The notes below the pieces were generated by a model. It was not told the DNA's origin and did not search any database. It worked only from the letters and a program-made list of their open reading frames with translations. DNA of 64,000 bases from Stutzerimonas azotifigens (GTDB lineage Bacteria; Pseudomonadota; Gammaproteobacteria; Pseudomonadales; Pseudomonadaceae), in contig NZ_JAAMRF010000001.1 of NCBI RefSeq assembly GCF_013522725.1, positions 372,001-436,000 of the forward strand, in the 5' to 3' direction. Position numbers and translations under genes: made by a program. This document shows positions 39,432-49,695 of this stretch, one piece after another (the first letter of the stretch is position 1; each line of letters opens with the position of its first letter).

Positions 39432-39467
39432 GTTCGCGCAGGGCCGCGTTGCGTGCCCTGGCGCGAA

Positions 39468-39971
39468 TCATGGCCTGATTTCGATCAGGGTTCCGTCCGG
39501 CACCCGACTCCACAGATCGCGCATGTCATCGTTCTTCAGCGCAATGCAGCCCTCGGTCCAGTCCAGGGTGTGGAAGAACCATTCCGGGTATTCCTCATCC
39601 AGCGGGGTGCCGTGCAGCATGATCATGCTGCCCGGCTTCACGCCTTGCGTCCGGGCGCGCTCGCTGTCGCGGGCGTTGGGGTAGGAAATGTGCATCGCCA
39701 GGTTGTACTTGTCGCTGATCTTGCGCCAGTTGATCCAGTAGAAGCCTTCGGGTGTGCGCTGGTCGCCTTCGCGCTCCTTGGCCCCGACCGGTTGTTTGCC
39801 CAGCGAGATGCGATAGCTCTTGAGCGTCTCACTGCGGCTGATCAGGTGCAGCTTTCGCTCCGACTTGATCACCAGCACCTTGTCGATGGGCTTTTCGGTA
39901 GAAGTGGGTGCCGGGCTGGCAAGGGAAAGTGTCGCGAGGCTGAAACAGAAAACAGCGAACAACCAGCGCAT
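39468..39971 (-). CDS. L,D-transpeptidase family protein (YkuD fold)
   Basis: The 167-residue protein has a signal peptide (MRWLFAVFCFSLATLSLASP). The YkuD-type catalytic pair is His120 (MLHGTP) and Cys142 in DWTEGCIAL, a variant of SxGCIR shared with YafK-like enzymes. KVLVIKSERKLHLISRSETLKSYRISLGKQPVGAKEREGDQRTPEGFY is characteristic. It probably acts in the periplasm on peptidoglycan; it could link or cut meso-DAP-containing peptides. Confidence 0.9.
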   Translation of the reverse strand: MRWLFAVFCFSLATLSLASPAPTSTEKPIDKVLVIKSERKLHLISRSETLKSYRISLGKQPVGAKEREGDQRTPEGFYWINWRKISDKYNLAMHISYPNARDSERARTQGVKPGSMIMLHGTPLDEEYPEWFFHTLDWTEGCIALKNDDMRDLWSRVPDGTLIEIRP

Positions 39972-39995
39972 CGAAGAGGCTTCCAGATTACTGCG

Positions 39996-40553
39996 TCAGA
40001 CCGGTCTCGGCGTGCCGACCCGCATGGGTGCGATCGACTCGTTGCGTACCGGGAAGGTCTGCTGTTCCCGGTCGGCGAAGAAGCATTCTAGGGTACGGCC
40101 CACGGTGGGAAAAGCGAGCGCTGACCAGGGGATATCCCGTTGATAAAACAACTCGACTTCCAGGCTCTCGCTGCCAGGGCTGAAGGCGAGGTCAACGAGT
40201 TCGGCGCGAAAGAACATGTACACCTGGCTGATGTGCGGCAGGTCGAACAATGTATAAAGCTGCAGCCCCCTGACCCGCGCGCAAGCCTCTTCGAGGGTTT
40301 CGCGCTCCGCGGCCTCCCGGGTCGTCTCGCCGTTCTCCATGAAGCCGGCCGGCAGGGTCCAGTAACCGCGACGAGGTTCGATCGCTCGCCGGCAAAGCAG
40401 CACGCGATCCTCCCACACCGGCAGGCAGCCGGCGACGATGCGCGGGTTCTGGTAGTGGATGGCGCTGCAGCTGCTGCAAACGAAGCGCAGGCGGTTGTCG
40501 CCGTCCGGGATGAGTTCGGCCACCGGGCCGCCACATTGGTTGCAGAATTTCAT
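39996..40553 (-). CDS. Nudix hydrolase with zinc ribbon
   Basis: The 185-residue enzyme has a zinc ribbon (Cys4, Cys7, Cys26, Cys29) followed by a Nudix box at residues 70-90 ([21 protein letters not shown]; the final residues diverge from EEXG). NADH pyrophosphatases have a similar ribbon but are longer. The substrate is therefore uncertain. ATG 40553 was chosen because MKFCNQCGG begins the ribbon. It is divergent from a second Nudix gene. Confidence 0.9.
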   Translation of the reverse strand: MKFCNQCGGPVAELIPDGDNRLRFVCSSCSAIHYQNPRIVAGCLPVWEDRVLLCRRAIEPRRGYWTLPAGFMENGETTREAAERETLEEACARVRGLQLYTLFDLPHISQVYMFFRAELVDLAFSPGSESLEVELFYQRDIPWSALAFPTVGRTLECFFADREQQTFPVRNESIAPMRVGTPRPV

Positions 40554-40695
40554 ACCGGTTCCTCGTCCAAGATTGGCTAATCTTGGCTTGGGCATACCAA
40601 TGCGGCAAGACGCCAATCGACTTGACGTTCCGAGCCTTGGGCGCGCTTACCGTTTCGTGCCATGATGCTGAGCGAAGAAAAAGACGAGAAATTCG

Positions 40696-41304
40696 ATGCT
40701 GGACCACATTCTCCAAAGGGTGCGCGATTATTCGCCGCTTCTGATGGAGCCTGAAGCAGACCTACCCGAAGCCGCGGTGCTGATGCCGATCACCAGGGTG
40801 GAGGAACCCGAACTGGTGCTGACGCTGCGTGCCAGTGGCTTGTCCACGCACGGCGGAGAGGTGGCGTTCCCGGGTGGGCGGCGCGATCCGGAAGATCGCG
40901 ATCTGGTTCATACCGCGTTGCGCGAAGCGCATGAGGAAGTCGGGCTGGTCCCCGGCATGGTGGAAGTCATCGGCCCGCTCAGCAGCCTCGTGTCGCGCTA
41001 CGGCATCCACGTCACGCCCTACGTCGGGTTGGTCCCGGACTATGTGGAGTATCGGCCCAACGATGCCGAAATCGCGGCCGTGTTCTCGGTGCCGCTGGAG
41101 TTCTTCCGCCAGGACCCGCGTGAAGTCACGCATCGCATCGACTATCAGGGGAAGAGTTGGTATGTGCCGTCCTATCAATATGGCGAGTACCGAATCTGGG
41201 GGCTCACGGCGATCATGATCGTCGAGCTGGTCAACCTGATCTATGACGCCGGTATCGACCTGCACCGTCCCTCCGATTCGTTCCGCGATCTCAGCGGCCG
41301 ATGA
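40696..41304 (+). CDS. CoA pyrophosphatase, Nudix family (NudL-like)
   Basis: The 202-residue protein has the extended Nudix signature LSTHGGEVAFPGGRRDPED...ALREAHEEVGL, typical of the UPF0035/NudL group that hydrolyses CoA to 3'-phosphoadenosine phosphate and phosphopantetheine. The C-terminal part has the VTPYVGLVPDYVEYRPNDAEIAAVFSVPLEF segment seen in this family. Cytosolic. It is divergent from the zinc-ribbon Nudix gene. Confidence 0.9.
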   Translation: MLDHILQRVRDYSPLLMEPEADLPEAAVLMPITRVEEPELVLTLRASGLSTHGGEVAFPGGRRDPEDRDLVHTALREAHEEVGLVPGMVEVIGPLSSLVSRYGIHVTPYVGLVPDYVEYRPNDAEIAAVFSVPLEFFRQDPREVTHRIDYQGKSWYVPSYQYGEYRIWGLTAIMIVELVNLIYDAGIDLHRPSDSFRDLSGR

Positions 41305-41357
41305 TGCGTCCCACGCGGGGCGCATCCTTGAGGCAGAACCACAGCGTGAGGTAAATG

Positions 41358-41882
41358 ATGAAATACCGCCTGGGTGATTCCCGTGTCGACGCCGATCCGC
41401 AGAGCTGGGTCGCTCCCAATGCCACGCTGGTCGGCAAGATTCGCCTCGATGCCGGGGCCAGCGTGTGGTTCAACGCGGTGCTGCGCGGCGACAACGAGCT
41501 CATCCATATCGGGCCGAACAGCAATGTGCAGGACGGCAGCGTGATCCATACCGACATGGGCTATCCGCTGACGCTCGGCACGGGCGTCACCATCGGCCAT
41601 AAGGTGATGCTGCATGGGTGCACGGTCGGAGATTACAGCCTGATCGGAATCAACGCCGTGGTGCTCAACGGCGCGAAGATCGGCAAATACTGCATCATCG
41701 GCGCCAATACCCTGATCGCCGAAGGGAAAGAGATACCCGACGGCTCGCTGGTGGTCGGCTCGCCCGGCAAGGTGATCCGCGAGCTGACCGAGGCGCAGCG
41801 CAAGATGCTCGAGGCCAGTGCGGCGCACTACGTGCACAACGCCCAGCGCTACGCGCGTGATCTGCAGGAGCAGGAAGATTGA
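41358..41882 (+). CDS. Gamma carbonic anhydrase-like hexapeptide-repeat protein
   Basis: The 174-residue left-handed beta-helix protein has the three metal-ligand histidine positions of gamma-class carbonic anhydrases ([14 protein letters not shown]). Related proteins such as YrdA may not show carbonic anhydrase activity, so the activity is uncertain. ATG 41358 was chosen over 41355 because GAGG then lies six bases upstream. The stop overlaps the next gene by four bases. Confidence 0.88.
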   Translation: MKYRLGDSRVDADPQSWVAPNATLVGKIRLDAGASVWFNAVLRGDNELIHIGPNSNVQDGSVIHTDMGYPLTLGTGVTIGHKVMLHGCTVGDYSLIGINAVVLNGAKIGKYCIIGANTLIAEGKEIPDGSLVVGSPGKVIRELTEAQRKMLEASAAHYVHNAQRYARDLQEQED

Positions 41883-42076
41883 GCGAGGCGCGCGCCGACA
41901 AGCCGGTCGCCTCGCCGTGCGTGAGCATCTGCGCGCTCGACGATGAGGATATCTGTACGGGTTGCCAGCGTACGGTCGAAGAAATCACCCGCTGGGGCCG
42001 CATGGATAACGCCGAGCGCCGCCAGGTGCTCTTGCGTTGTCATGAGCGTGCCCGTGCAGCCGGCTTATTGCTATAG
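41879..42076 (+). CDS. DUF1289 domain-containing small protein
   Basis: The 65-residue protein begins with TTG in a four-base overlap with the gamma carbonic anhydrase gene. [28 protein letters not shown] is the DUF1289 signature; cysteines 14, 18, 26 and 29 may bind a metal or an iron-sulfur cluster. The function is unknown. It lies 17 bases before purT. Confidence 0.9.
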   Translation: MSEARADKPVASPCVSICALDDEDICTGCQRTVEEITRWGRMDNAERRQVLLRCHERARAAGLLL

Positions 42077-42093
42077 AACCTTTGAGGAATTCC

Positions 42094-43275
42094 ATGTCCC
42101 GTATTGGTACTCCGCTGTCCGACAGCGCCACGCGTGTTCTACTTTGCGGTAGCGGCGAGCTTGGCAAGGAGCTGGTCATCGAGCTGCAGCGACTCGGCGT
42201 TGAGGTCATTGCCGTCGACCGTTATGACAAGGCGCCTGCCATGCAGGTCGCCCACCGCAGCCACGTGATCGACATGCTCGATGGCGAGGCGCTGCGGCGC
42301 ATCATCGAGCAGGAACGGCCGCATTACATCGTGCCCGAGATCGAGGCGATCGCCACGGCGACGCTGGTCGAGCTGGAATCCGAAGGGTTCACCGTGATCC
42401 CGACGGCACGGGCGGCCCGCCTGACCATGAATCGCGAGGGTATTCGCCGTCTGGCTGCCGAGGATCTGGGGCTGCCGACCTCGCCATACCGTTTCGCCGA
42501 CTCGCTGGAGCAATGCCGCGATGCGGCTACTGAGCTCGGCTTTCCCTGCCTGATCAAGCCGGTGATGAGCTCGTCCGGCAAAGGCCAGTCGGTGCTCAAA
42601 AGCGCCGCCGATGTCGAGGCGGCCTGGAACTATGCCCAGGCTGGCGGCCGTGCGGGGCAGGGCCGCGTCATTGTCGAAGGCTTCATCGATTTCGATTACG
42701 AGATCACCTTGCTGACCGTGCGGCACGCGGGTGGCACCACCTTCTGCGAGCCGGTCGGGCATCGCCAGGAAAAGGGCGATTACCAGGAGTCCTGGCAGCC
42801 TCAGGCAATGAGCGAGGCCGCGCGTGCGGAGGCTAAGCGTATCGCCTTGGCGGTCACCGAGGGGTTGGGCGGGCGCGGAATCTTCGGCGTCGAACTGTTC
42901 GTCAAAGGCGACAAGGTCTGGTTCTGCGAGGTGTCACCGCGCCCGCACGACACGGGGCTGGTCACCTTGATCTCCCAGGATCTGTCCGAATTCGCCCTGC
43001 ATGCCCGGGCCATCCTGGGCTTGCCGATTCCGGCGATTCGTCAGTTCGGGCCGGCGGCATCGGCGGTGATTCTGGTCGAAGGTGAGTCGAGTCGGGTCAG
43101 TTTCGGCAACCTCGAAGCGGCGTTGAGCGAGCCTGATACGGCCTTGCGCCTGTTCGGCAAACCTCAGGTCAGTGGTCAGCGGCGCATGGGGGTGGCTCTG
43201 GCTCGCGACGAGTCCATCAAGGACGCGCGGGCAAAGGCCCTGCGGTCGGCGCAGGCGGTCAAGGTCGAGCTCTGA
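42094..43275 (+). CDS. purT: Formate-dependent phosphoribosylglycinamide formyltransferase 2
   Basis: The 393-residue ATP-grasp enzyme formylates GAR using formate and ATP. The N-terminus [31 protein letters not shown], the glycine-rich [10 protein letters not shown] loop, and [13 protein letters not shown] with GEGSSRV-like C-terminal residues are typical. ATG 42094 follows TTTGAGGAATTCC. The formate may come from PurU (17.9 kb) in this window. Confidence 0.96.
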   Translation: MSRIGTPLSDSATRVLLCGSGELGKELVIELQRLGVEVIAVDRYDKAPAMQVAHRSHVIDMLDGEALRRIIEQERPHYIVPEIEAIATATLVELESEGFTVIPTARAARLTMNREGIRRLAAEDLGLPTSPYRFADSLEQCRDAATELGFPCLIKPVMSSSGKGQSVLKSAADVEAAWNYAQAGGRAGQGRVIVEGFIDFDYEITLLTVRHAGGTTFCEPVGHRQEKGDYQESWQPQAMSEAARAEAKRIALAVTEGLGGRGIFGVELFVKGDKVWFCEVSPRPHDTGLVTLISQDLSEFALHARAILGLPIPAIRQFGPAASAVILVEGESSRVSFGNLEAALSEPDTALRLFGKPQVSGQRRMGVALARDESIKDARAKALRSAQAVKVEL

Positions 43276-43326
43276 TGGTTTCTGGCTTGAATGCTGCCCG
43301 CCTGCATAGGTAGGCAGTCTTCCCGA

Positions 43327-44613
43327 TCACGAAGTCCCTTCGTCTTCCTCTGCGGGCTCGGCAAGCGCCCAGGCGCGAACGCTTTTGACCCGGTTGTCGG
43401 AGGCCTGGAGGATCTCCAGGCGATAGCGATCCACCTGCAGGCAGACGCCGCTGTCGGGGATGTGCTCGAGGGCTTCGGTGATCAGCCCGTTGACGGTCTT
43501 GGGGCCGTCGACAGGCAGTTGCCACCCCAGTGCCCGATTGATTTCTCGCAGGTAGGCCGCGCCGTCGATCACATGGGTGCCGTCTTCCTGCGGATGGATG
43601 TCCGGGCTGAGCAGGCTGTCCTGGTTGCTGAACTCGCCGACGATTTCCTCGAGGATATCCTCCAGGGTCACGATGCCCAGCACCTCACCGTATTCGTCGA
43701 CGACGATGCCGATCTGGCGTTTCTGCTTCTGGAAGTTGAGCAGCTGGGTCGACAGCGGCGTGTTTTCCGGAACGAAGTAGGGCTCGCTGCAGGCCGTGCG
43801 CAGGTTGTCCTTGGTCAGCTGGTCGTGGCTGAGCAGGCGGGCAATCTTGCGCATGTGCACGATACCCTCGATATGGTTGATGTCCTTGCGGAACACCGGG
43901 ATGCGCGTATGAGGGGTGGTCCTGAGCTGGGCGACAATGGTTTCGAGGTCATCCTCGAGGTCGATCCCGGTCACCTCGTGGCGGGGAATCATGATGTCGT
44001 CCACCCGCACCTTTTCAAGGTCGAGGATGCCGAGCAGCATGTTCTGCCTGTTCAGCGGCAGGTCCGCGCCGGACTCGCGCACGACGCTGCGCAATTCCTC
44101 GGTGGACAGGCTGTCGGTGACCTTGCTCGCCGGGTCGACGCCAAGCATCCTCAGCAGCCCGTTGCTGATCCAGCCCAGCGCCAGCACCAGCGGGTAGAAC
44201 ACCTTCTGTAGCATCAGCAGTGGCAGGCTGAACGGGTAGGCGACTTTCTCGGGGCGCAACGCGGCCAGGGTCTTGGGCGTGATCTCGCCGAAGATCAGCA
44301 GAAGCACGGTCAAGCCAATGGTGGCGATGGCGATGCCGGCCTCGCCCCATAGCCTCACTGCCAGCACAGTGGCGATGGACGAGGCGAGGATGTTGACGAA
44401 ATTGTTGCCGACCAGAATGGTGCCCAGCAGACGGTCGGGCCGCGCCAGAAGGCTGCTGACGCGCTTGGCCGCACGGTGGCCTTCCTTTGCCTGGTGGCGC
44501 AGGCGGTAGCGGTTGAGGCTGAGCATGCCGGTCTCGGAGCTCGAAAAGAAGGCCGAGCAGAGCAGCAAAAAGATCAGAACGCCAACCAGGACGCCGGGAT
44601 GAAGGTTTTCCAC
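43327..44613 (-). CDS. HlyC/CorC (CNNM) family transporter-like protein, YfjD-like
   Basis: Starting at GTG 44613 the protein has 428 residues. A DUF21 membrane domain (residues 1-185, including CSAFFSSSETGMLSLNRYRLR and GEITPKTLAA) is followed by two CBS domains (MIPRHEVTGIDL and RTACSEPYFVPENTPL regions) and a CorC_HlyC domain near the C-terminus (LGWQLPVDGPKTVNGLI). Related CNNM/CorC proteins export magnesium or confer cobalt resistance. The order YfjD-YpjD-Ffh is shared with E. coli. Confidence 0.9.
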   Translation of the reverse strand: MENLHPGVLVGVLIFLLLCSAFFSSSETGMLSLNRYRLRHQAKEGHRAAKRVSSLLARPDRLLGTILVGNNFVNILASSIATVLAVRLWGEAGIAIATIGLTVLLLIFGEITPKTLAALRPEKVAYPFSLPLLMLQKVFYPLVLALGWISNGLLRMLGVDPASKVTDSLSTEELRSVVRESGADLPLNRQNMLLGILDLEKVRVDDIMIPRHEVTGIDLEDDLETIVAQLRTTPHTRIPVFRKDINHIEGIVHMRKIARLLSHDQLTKDNLRTACSEPYFVPENTPLSTQLLNFQKQKRQIGIVVDEYGEVLGIVTLEDILEEIVGEFSNQDSLLSPDIHPQEDGTHVIDGAAYLREINRALGWQLPVDGPKTVNGLITEALEHIPDSGVCLQVDRYRLEILQASDNRVKSVRAWALAEPAEEDEGTS

Positions 44614-44627
44614 GGTGACGATCTGCC

Positions 44628-45428
44628 TCAGATGTGCAGGATGAATTCGCGGACGAGCTTGCTGCCGAAATAGGCCAGCATCAGCAGGCAAAAGCCCGCC
44701 AAGGTCCAGCGGATGGCCTTGTGCCCGCGCCAGCCGAGGCGATGGCGACCCCACAGTAGAAGTCCGAAGACCACCCAGGCGACGACGGACAGAAGCGTCT
44801 TGTGTACCAGGTGCTGGGCAAAGAGGTCGTCAAGGAACATCCAGCCGGAGATCAGCGACGCCGACAGCAGCAGCCAGCCGGCCCAGAGAAACCCGAACAG
44901 CAGGCTTTCCATCGTCTGCAATGGCGGGAAGTTCTTGATCAGGCCGGACGGGTGCTTGTGTTTGAGGTGGTGATCCTGCAGCAGCAGCAACAACGCCTGG
45001 AACACGGCGATGGTCAGCAGGCCGTAGGCGAGTATCGACAGCAGGATGTGCGCCAGAATGCCGGGCTGTTCGATGATCGCCGGCACGGTGCCCGAGGGGG
45101 CGAATTCGGCGAAAAGAACGGTGAGGCAGCCCAGCGGAAACAGCAGCAGCAACAGGTTCTCGACCGGCATGCGGTACAGCGCCATCAGAATCAGCAGGAT
45201 CACAGCGGCTGCGATCAGGCTCGAGGCGGTGAAAAAATCCAGGTGAAGGCCGGCCGGCGTCAGAAGTTGCATGGCCAGGCTCACGCCGTGGGCGAGCAGT
45301 GCAAGCAGGCCCACGCCGAGGAGCAGGCGTTTGTCTGGCGTGATGCGCTGCGTCAGCCGCAGGCCTTGGTATCCAGAGACGCCAGCGTAGAGGAGGGCGG
45401 CAGCGAGGCTGGGTAGCAGAGGGTGCAT
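44628..45428 (-). CDS. CcsA-like cytochrome c assembly membrane protein, YpjD-like
   Basis: The 266-residue protein has eight membrane segments and belongs to the cytochrome C assembly (CcsA/CcmF/CcmC) superfamily, with GILAHILLSILAYGLLTIAVFQALLLLLQ and HKTLLSVVAWVVFGLLLWGRHRLGWRG. Histidines in segments may bind haem, as in haem-handling relatives. Its role is not established; in E. coli the homologue YpjD is near ffh. ATG 45428 is preferred over the longer frame. Confidence 0.87.
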   Translation of the reverse strand: MHPLLPSLAAALLYAGVSGYQGLRLTQRITPDKRLLLGVGLLALLAHGVSLAMQLLTPAGLHLDFFTASSLIAAAVILLILMALYRMPVENLLLLLFPLGCLTVLFAEFAPSGTVPAIIEQPGILAHILLSILAYGLLTIAVFQALLLLLQDHHLKHKHPSGLIKNFPPLQTMESLLFGFLWAGWLLLSASLISGWMFLDDLFAQHLVHKTLLSVVAWVVFGLLLWGRHRLGWRGHKAIRWTLAGFCLLMLAYFGSKLVREFILHI

Positions 45429-45594
45429 AGATCCCGGGAGCAAACTGGAAAGGCGCTGAGTGTGGCACAAAGACCAGGCCTGCAAAAGCAGGCGAGCGGC
45501 CAGGGGTTGACGAAAACCGTGACGGGCGGGGTACCGGCTGGCACCTTCCAGCTTCTATAATCTCGCCCTCACCACATCCAGCGTGGAATGGCTC

Positions 45595-46971
45595 ATGTTT
45601 GAAAACCTTACCGACCGTCTTTCCCTGACCCTGCGCCATGTCACCGGCAAGGCGAAACTGACCGAAGACAACATCAAGGACACCCTGCGCGAAGTGCGCA
45701 TGGCGCTGCTCGAGGCCGACGTCGCCCTGCCGGTGGTCAAGGACTTCGTCAACCGGGTCAAGGATCGCGCGGTCGGGACGGAGGTCTCGAAGAGCCTGAC
45801 GCCGGGCCAGGCGTTCGTGAAGATCGTGCGTGCCGAGCTCGAAGAGCTGATGGGCGCTGCCAACGAAGACCTGTCCTTGAGCGTCGCGCCGCCTGCGGTG
45901 GTGTTGATGGCTGGCCTGCAGGGCGCGGGTAAGACCACCACTGTCGGCAAGCTGGCGCGCTTTCTCAAGGAGCGCAAGAAAAAGACGGTGCTGGTGGTTT
46001 CCGCCGACGTTTATCGCCCGGCAGCGATCAAGCAGTTGGAAACGCTGGCCGCCGAAGTGGGCGTGACCTTTTTTCCGTCCGACACCAGTCAGAGGCCGGT
46101 CGATATCGCCCAGGCGGCGATCCGGGAAGCCAAGCTCAAGTTCATCGACGTCGTGCTGGTCGACACTGCGGGTCGTCTGGCCATCGACAGCGAGATGATG
46201 GCCGAGATCCAGGCTATCCATGGTGCGATCAATCCGGCCGAGACGCTGTTCGTGGTCGATGCGATGACCGGCCAGGATGCGGCCAATACCGCCAAGGCCT
46301 TTGGCGATGCGCTGCCGCTCACTGGCGTGGTGCTGACCAAGGTCGATGGTGACGCGCGCGGCGGTGCCGCGCTCTCGGTACGCTCGATCACCGGCAAGCC
46401 GATCAAGTTTCTCGGCATGGGTGAGAAAAGCGACGCACTCGAGCCTTTCCATCCCGACCGCATCGCCTCGCGCATCCTCGGTATGGGCGACGTGCTCAGT
46501 CTCATCGAGCAGGCCGAGCAGACGCTCGATCGCGAAAAGGCGGAAAAGCTCACCAAGAAGCTCAAGAAAGGCAAAGGCTTCGATCTCGAGGATTTCCGCG
46601 ACCAGCTTCAGCAGATGAAGAACATGGGCGGCCTCGGCGGATTGATGGACAAGCTGCCTTCGATTGGCGGCATGAACCTTTCGCAGATGGGCAATGCCCA
46701 GGGGGCGGCGGAGAAGCAGTTCATGCAGATGGAGGCGATCATCAATTCGATGACGCCTGCCGAGCGCCGCAATCCCGATATCATCAGCGGTTCGCGCAAG
46801 CGGCGCATCGCCCTGGGTTCGGGGACCCAGGTGCAAGATATTGGTCGCCTGATCAAGCAGCACAAGCAGATGCAGAAGATGATGAAGAAAGTCACTGCCA
46901 AGGGCGGCATGAGCAAGATGATGCGCGGTATGGGCAGCATGTTCCCCGGCGGCGGCATGCCCAAGTTTTAA
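45595..46971 (+). CDS. ffh: Signal recognition particle GTPase Ffh
   Basis: The 458-residue SRP54 homologue binds signal sequences and 4.5S RNA and targets proteins to the membrane through FtsY. It has an N domain, the G domain with GLQGAGKTTTVGKLARFL, DTAGR and TKVDGDARGG, and a Met-rich M domain at the C-terminus ending MGSMFPGGGMPKF. ATG 45595 gives the expected length. A TATAAT lies at 45556-45561. Confidence 0.97.
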   Translation: MFENLTDRLSLTLRHVTGKAKLTEDNIKDTLREVRMALLEADVALPVVKDFVNRVKDRAVGTEVSKSLTPGQAFVKIVRAELEELMGAANEDLSLSVAPPAVVLMAGLQGAGKTTTVGKLARFLKERKKKTVLVVSADVYRPAAIKQLETLAAEVGVTFFPSDTSQRPVDIAQAAIREAKLKFIDVVLVDTAGRLAIDSEMMAEIQAIHGAINPAETLFVVDAMTGQDAANTAKAFGDALPLTGVVLTKVDGDARGGAALSVRSITGKPIKFLGMGEKSDALEPFHPDRIASRILGMGDVLSLIEQAEQTLDREKAEKLTKKLKKGKGFDLEDFRDQLQQMKNMGGLGGLMDKLPSIGGMNLSQMGNAQGAAEKQFMQMEAIINSMTPAERRNPDIISGSRKRRIALGSGTQVQDIGRLIKQHKQMQKMMKKVTAKGGMSKMMRGMGSMFPGGGMPKF

Positions 46972-47107
46972 CCCGCATGGCAGGCGCTTCTGCGTCTGTC
47001 GCTGAAACCATTTGCAATCCTGCCGTTTATCCTTAGAATATGCGGCCTTTCGGGCCTAGGGCTCGTGTATCCAGATTCGCAGCACCGACTACAGGAACGA
47101 TGTTCAC

Positions 47108-47359
47108 ATGGTAACCATTCGTCTCGCTCGTGGCGGCTCCAAGAAGCGCCCTTTCTACCACCTGACCGTGACCAACAGCCGCAATGCGCGCGATGGTCGT
47201 TTCGTTGAGCGTATCGGCTTCTTCAATCCGATCGCTTCGGGTGCGGAAGTGAAGCTCTCTGTCGACCAGGAGCGTGCCAGCTACTGGCTGAGCCAGGGCG
47301 CACAGCCGTCTGAGCGCGTTGCTCAGCTGCTCAAGGAAGCTGCCAAGGCCGCTGCCTGA
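47108..47359 (+). CDS. rpsP: 30S ribosomal protein S16
   Basis: The 83-residue S16 begins [32 protein letters not shown], a typical bS16 N-terminus. It opens the rpsP-rimM-trmD-rplS operon conserved in bacteria. Confidence 0.98.
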   Translation: MVTIRLARGGSKKRPFYHLTVTNSRNARDGRFVERIGFFNPIASGAEVKLSVDQERASYWLSQGAQPSERVAQLLKEAAKAAA

Positions 47360-47364
47360 ACCCT

Positions 47365-47901
47365 ATGAGCGCCACGCCTGCCCCGGCCGACGACCTGATC
47401 GTTCTCGGCAAGATCGTTTCGGTGCATGGTGTGCGCGGTGAAGTGAAGGTGTATTCCTTCACCGATCCGATTGAAAACCTGCTCGATTATCGCAACTGGA
47501 CGCTGAGGCGAGGTGGCGAGATCAAGCAGGTCGTCATGGCTTCGGGAAGGCTGCAGAACAAGGTTCTGGTAGCCAAGCTGAAGGGGCTGGATGATCGAGA
47601 AGTCGCGCGCACCTACGCCGACTTCGAAATCTGTATTCCTCGCAGCGAACTCCCGGCCCTGGCGGGCGACGATTACTACTGGTTCCAGCTCCAGGGGCTG
47701 AAGGTTGTTAACCAGGAAGGGCAATGGCTCGGCGTGGTGGATCATCTTCTTGAAACCGGTGCGAACGACGTGCTGGTGGTCAAGCCGGCCGACGGTAGTC
47801 TGGATGACCGCGAACGGTTGCTGCCTTATACCGATCAGTGCGTGCTGAAGGTCGATCTGGACGCTGGCCAGATGCAGGTCGACTGGGATGCGGACTTCTG
47901 A
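47365..47901 (+). CDS. rimM: 16S rRNA processing protein RimM
   Basis: The 178-residue factor aids 30S maturation. The N-terminal RimM barrel has [29 protein letters not shown] and the C-terminal PRC-barrel domain has [36 protein letters not shown]. It binds S19/16S rRNA in known homologues. Six bases separate it from rpsP. Confidence 0.97.
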   Translation: MSATPAPADDLIVLGKIVSVHGVRGEVKVYSFTDPIENLLDYRNWTLRRGGEIKQVVMASGRLQNKVLVAKLKGLDDREVARTYADFEICIPRSELPALAGDDYYWFQLQGLKVVNQEGQWLGVVDHLLETGANDVLVVKPADGSLDDRERLLPYTDQCVLKVDLDAGQMQVDWDADF

Positions 47902-47906
47902 ACGGC

Positions 47907-48659
47907 GTGGCGACCTTGCGCGTTGAAGTCATCACCTTGTTCCCGGACATGTTCGCGGCCATCAGCGATTGGGGTATCACCAGTCGTGCGGTAAAGCAGG
48001 GCTTGCTCCAGCTGACATGCTGGAACCCCCGCAGCTATACCGAAGATCGGCACCAGACTGTGGACGACCGGCCTTTCGGCGGTGGTCCGGGGATGGTGAT
48101 GAAGATCGCTCCGTTGGAGCGCGCGCTGGCCGACGCCAGGCTCGCTGCAGGGGAGAAGGCGAAGGTCATCTACCTGTCGCCGCAGGGACGTCAGCTTAAA
48201 CAGGCGGACGTCCGTGAAATGGCGAAGGGGGAAGCATTGATCCTCATCGCCGGTCGGTACGAAGGTATCGACGAGCGCTTCATCGAAGCGCATGTGGATG
48301 AAGAATGGTCGGTTGGCGATTACGTGTTGTCCGGTGGCGAGCTGCCGGCCATGGTGCTGATCGATGCCGTGACCCGATTGCTTCCCGGAGCGCTGGGTCA
48401 TGCTGATTCGGCCGAGGAGGATTCGTTTACCGACGGCCTGCTCGACTGCCCGCATTACACGCGACCCGAGGTGTATGCGGACAAACGTGTTCCTGAGGTG
48501 CTGCTCAGCGGCAACCATGAACACATCCGGCGCTGGCGTTTGCAGCAGTCCCTTGGAAGGACCTGGGAACGCCGCGCTGATCTTCTGGATAGCCGCTCGC
48601 TTTCTGGAGAAGAACAGAAGCTGCTGGCGGAATACATCCGTCAGCGGGACGATAGTTAA
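47907..48659 (+). CDS. trmD: tRNA (guanine-N1)-methyltransferase
   Basis: The 250-residue enzyme methylates G37 of tRNA with SAM. The SPOUT trefoil-knot segments are [26 protein letters not shown] and [22 protein letters not shown] start at GTG 47907, six bases after the rimM stop, because the longer frame overlaps rimM and the length then fits TrmD. Confidence 0.96.
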   Translation: MATLRVEVITLFPDMFAAISDWGITSRAVKQGLLQLTCWNPRSYTEDRHQTVDDRPFGGGPGMVMKIAPLERALADARLAAGEKAKVIYLSPQGRQLKQADVREMAKGEALILIAGRYEGIDERFIEAHVDEEWSVGDYVLSGGELPAMVLIDAVTRLLPGALGHADSAEEDSFTDGLLDCPHYTRPEVYADKRVPEVLLSGNHEHIRRWRLQQSLGRTWERRADLLDSRSLSGEEQKLLAEYIRQRDDS

Positions 48660-48705
48660 CGTATCGATGGCGCACCCTCGACGGTCCGCCTTAGGAGCAC
48701 ACAGC

Positions 48706-49056
48706 ATGACCAACAAGATCATCCAGCAGCTCGAAGCCGAGCAGATGTCCAAGGAAATCCCGCCGTTCGCCCCGGGCGACACCGTGATCGTTCAGGTGAA
48801 GGTGAAGGAAGGCGACCGTCAGCGTCTGCAGGCCTTCGAAGGCGTCGTGATCGGCAAGCGCAATCGCGGTCTGAACAGTGCGTTCACCGTGCGCAAGATT
48901 TCCAACGGTGTAGGCGTGGAACGTACCTTCCAGTCCTACAGCCCGCTGGTCGACAGCATCAGCGTCAAGCGCCGCGGCGATGTTCGCAAGGCCAAGCTGT
49001 ACTACCTGCGCGAGCTGTCCGGCAAGGCCGCCCGCATCAAGGAAAAGCTGTCCTGA
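48706..49056 (+). CDS. rplS: 50S ribosomal protein L19
   Basis: The 116-residue bL19 starts [14 protein letters not shown] after TTAGGAG and includes [35 protein letters not shown]. It is the last gene of the operon, followed by a terminator. Confidence 0.98.
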   Translation: MTNKIIQQLEAEQMSKEIPPFAPGDTVIVQVKVKEGDRQRLQAFEGVVIGKRNRGLNSAFTVRKISNGVGVERTFQSYSPLVDSISVKRRGDVRKAKLYYLRELSGKAARIKEKLS

Positions 49057-49073
49057 GGACAGCGGTTCCATCG

Positions 49074-49100
49074 AAAAAGCAGCCCTCGGGCTGCTTTTTT
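49074..49100 (+). terminator. Terminator after rplS
   Basis: AGCAGCCC-TC-GGGCTGCT is followed by TTTTTT, 20 bases after the rplS stop; a flanking A-run makes it partly bidirectional. Confidence 0.9.
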
Positions 49101-49217
49101 GCATTCAGGGGATCGCTGACCAGGCGGTCCGAGTCATCTGCCTGCGCGGCAGCGTAAGAACAATCACAACAACAGTCGCGGCACGAGGCCAGTCACTTCA
49201 CATCCGAAGAGTGCGGC

Positions 49218-49631
49218 ATGACCCCCAGAGAGCTAGAAATTCAGCGTCGCACGCAGTTGTCCGAGACGCGTGTCACCAAGGCGGTGTTTCCGCTTACCAC
49301 CAATCACCACAATACCTTGTTCGGCGGGACCGCCCTGGCCTGGATGGATGAGGTGTCCTTCATTACCGCGACGCGCTTCTGCCGCCTGCCGCTGGTGACG
49401 GTGTCCACTGACCGCATCGACTTCAATCATCCGATCGCAGCGGGCTCGATCGTCGAGCTGATCGGGCGGGTGGTCAAGGTGGGCAACACCAGCCTCAAGG
49501 TATCGGTAGAGGTATTCGTCGAGAGCATGATCGCCGATGGTCGCAAGAAAGCCATCGAGGGTACGTTCAGCTTCGTCGCAATCAATGAAGAGCAGCGTCC
49601 GGTACCGGTATTGCCCAGTCTCGTAGAGTGA
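49218..49631 (+). CDS. Acyl-CoA thioesterase, hot-dog fold (YciA-like)
   Basis: The 137-residue protein has a single hot-dog domain with TNHHNTLFGGTALAWMDEVSFITATRFC, holding the conserved Asn and Asp, and TDRIDFNHPIAAGSIVELIGRVVKVGNTSLKV. It should hydrolyse acyl-CoA esters, with substrate range unknown. Cytosolic. Confidence 0.9.
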   Translation: MTPRELEIQRRTQLSETRVTKAVFPLTTNHHNTLFGGTALAWMDEVSFITATRFCRLPLVTVSTDRIDFNHPIAAGSIVELIGRVVKVGNTSLKVSVEVFVESMIADGRKKAIEGTFSFVAINEEQRPVPVLPSLVE

Positions 49632-49695
49632 GGCGCTGGCATCTCCCTTCGTGCCTGTGGAAGACTGAGTGCCCCTGCTTGAAGTCCGGTTGCCC

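Noticed and set aside
44830..46863. 677-codon minus-strand frame opposite ffh
   Set aside because: Overlaps ffh and the YpjD-like gene; no recognisable motif.
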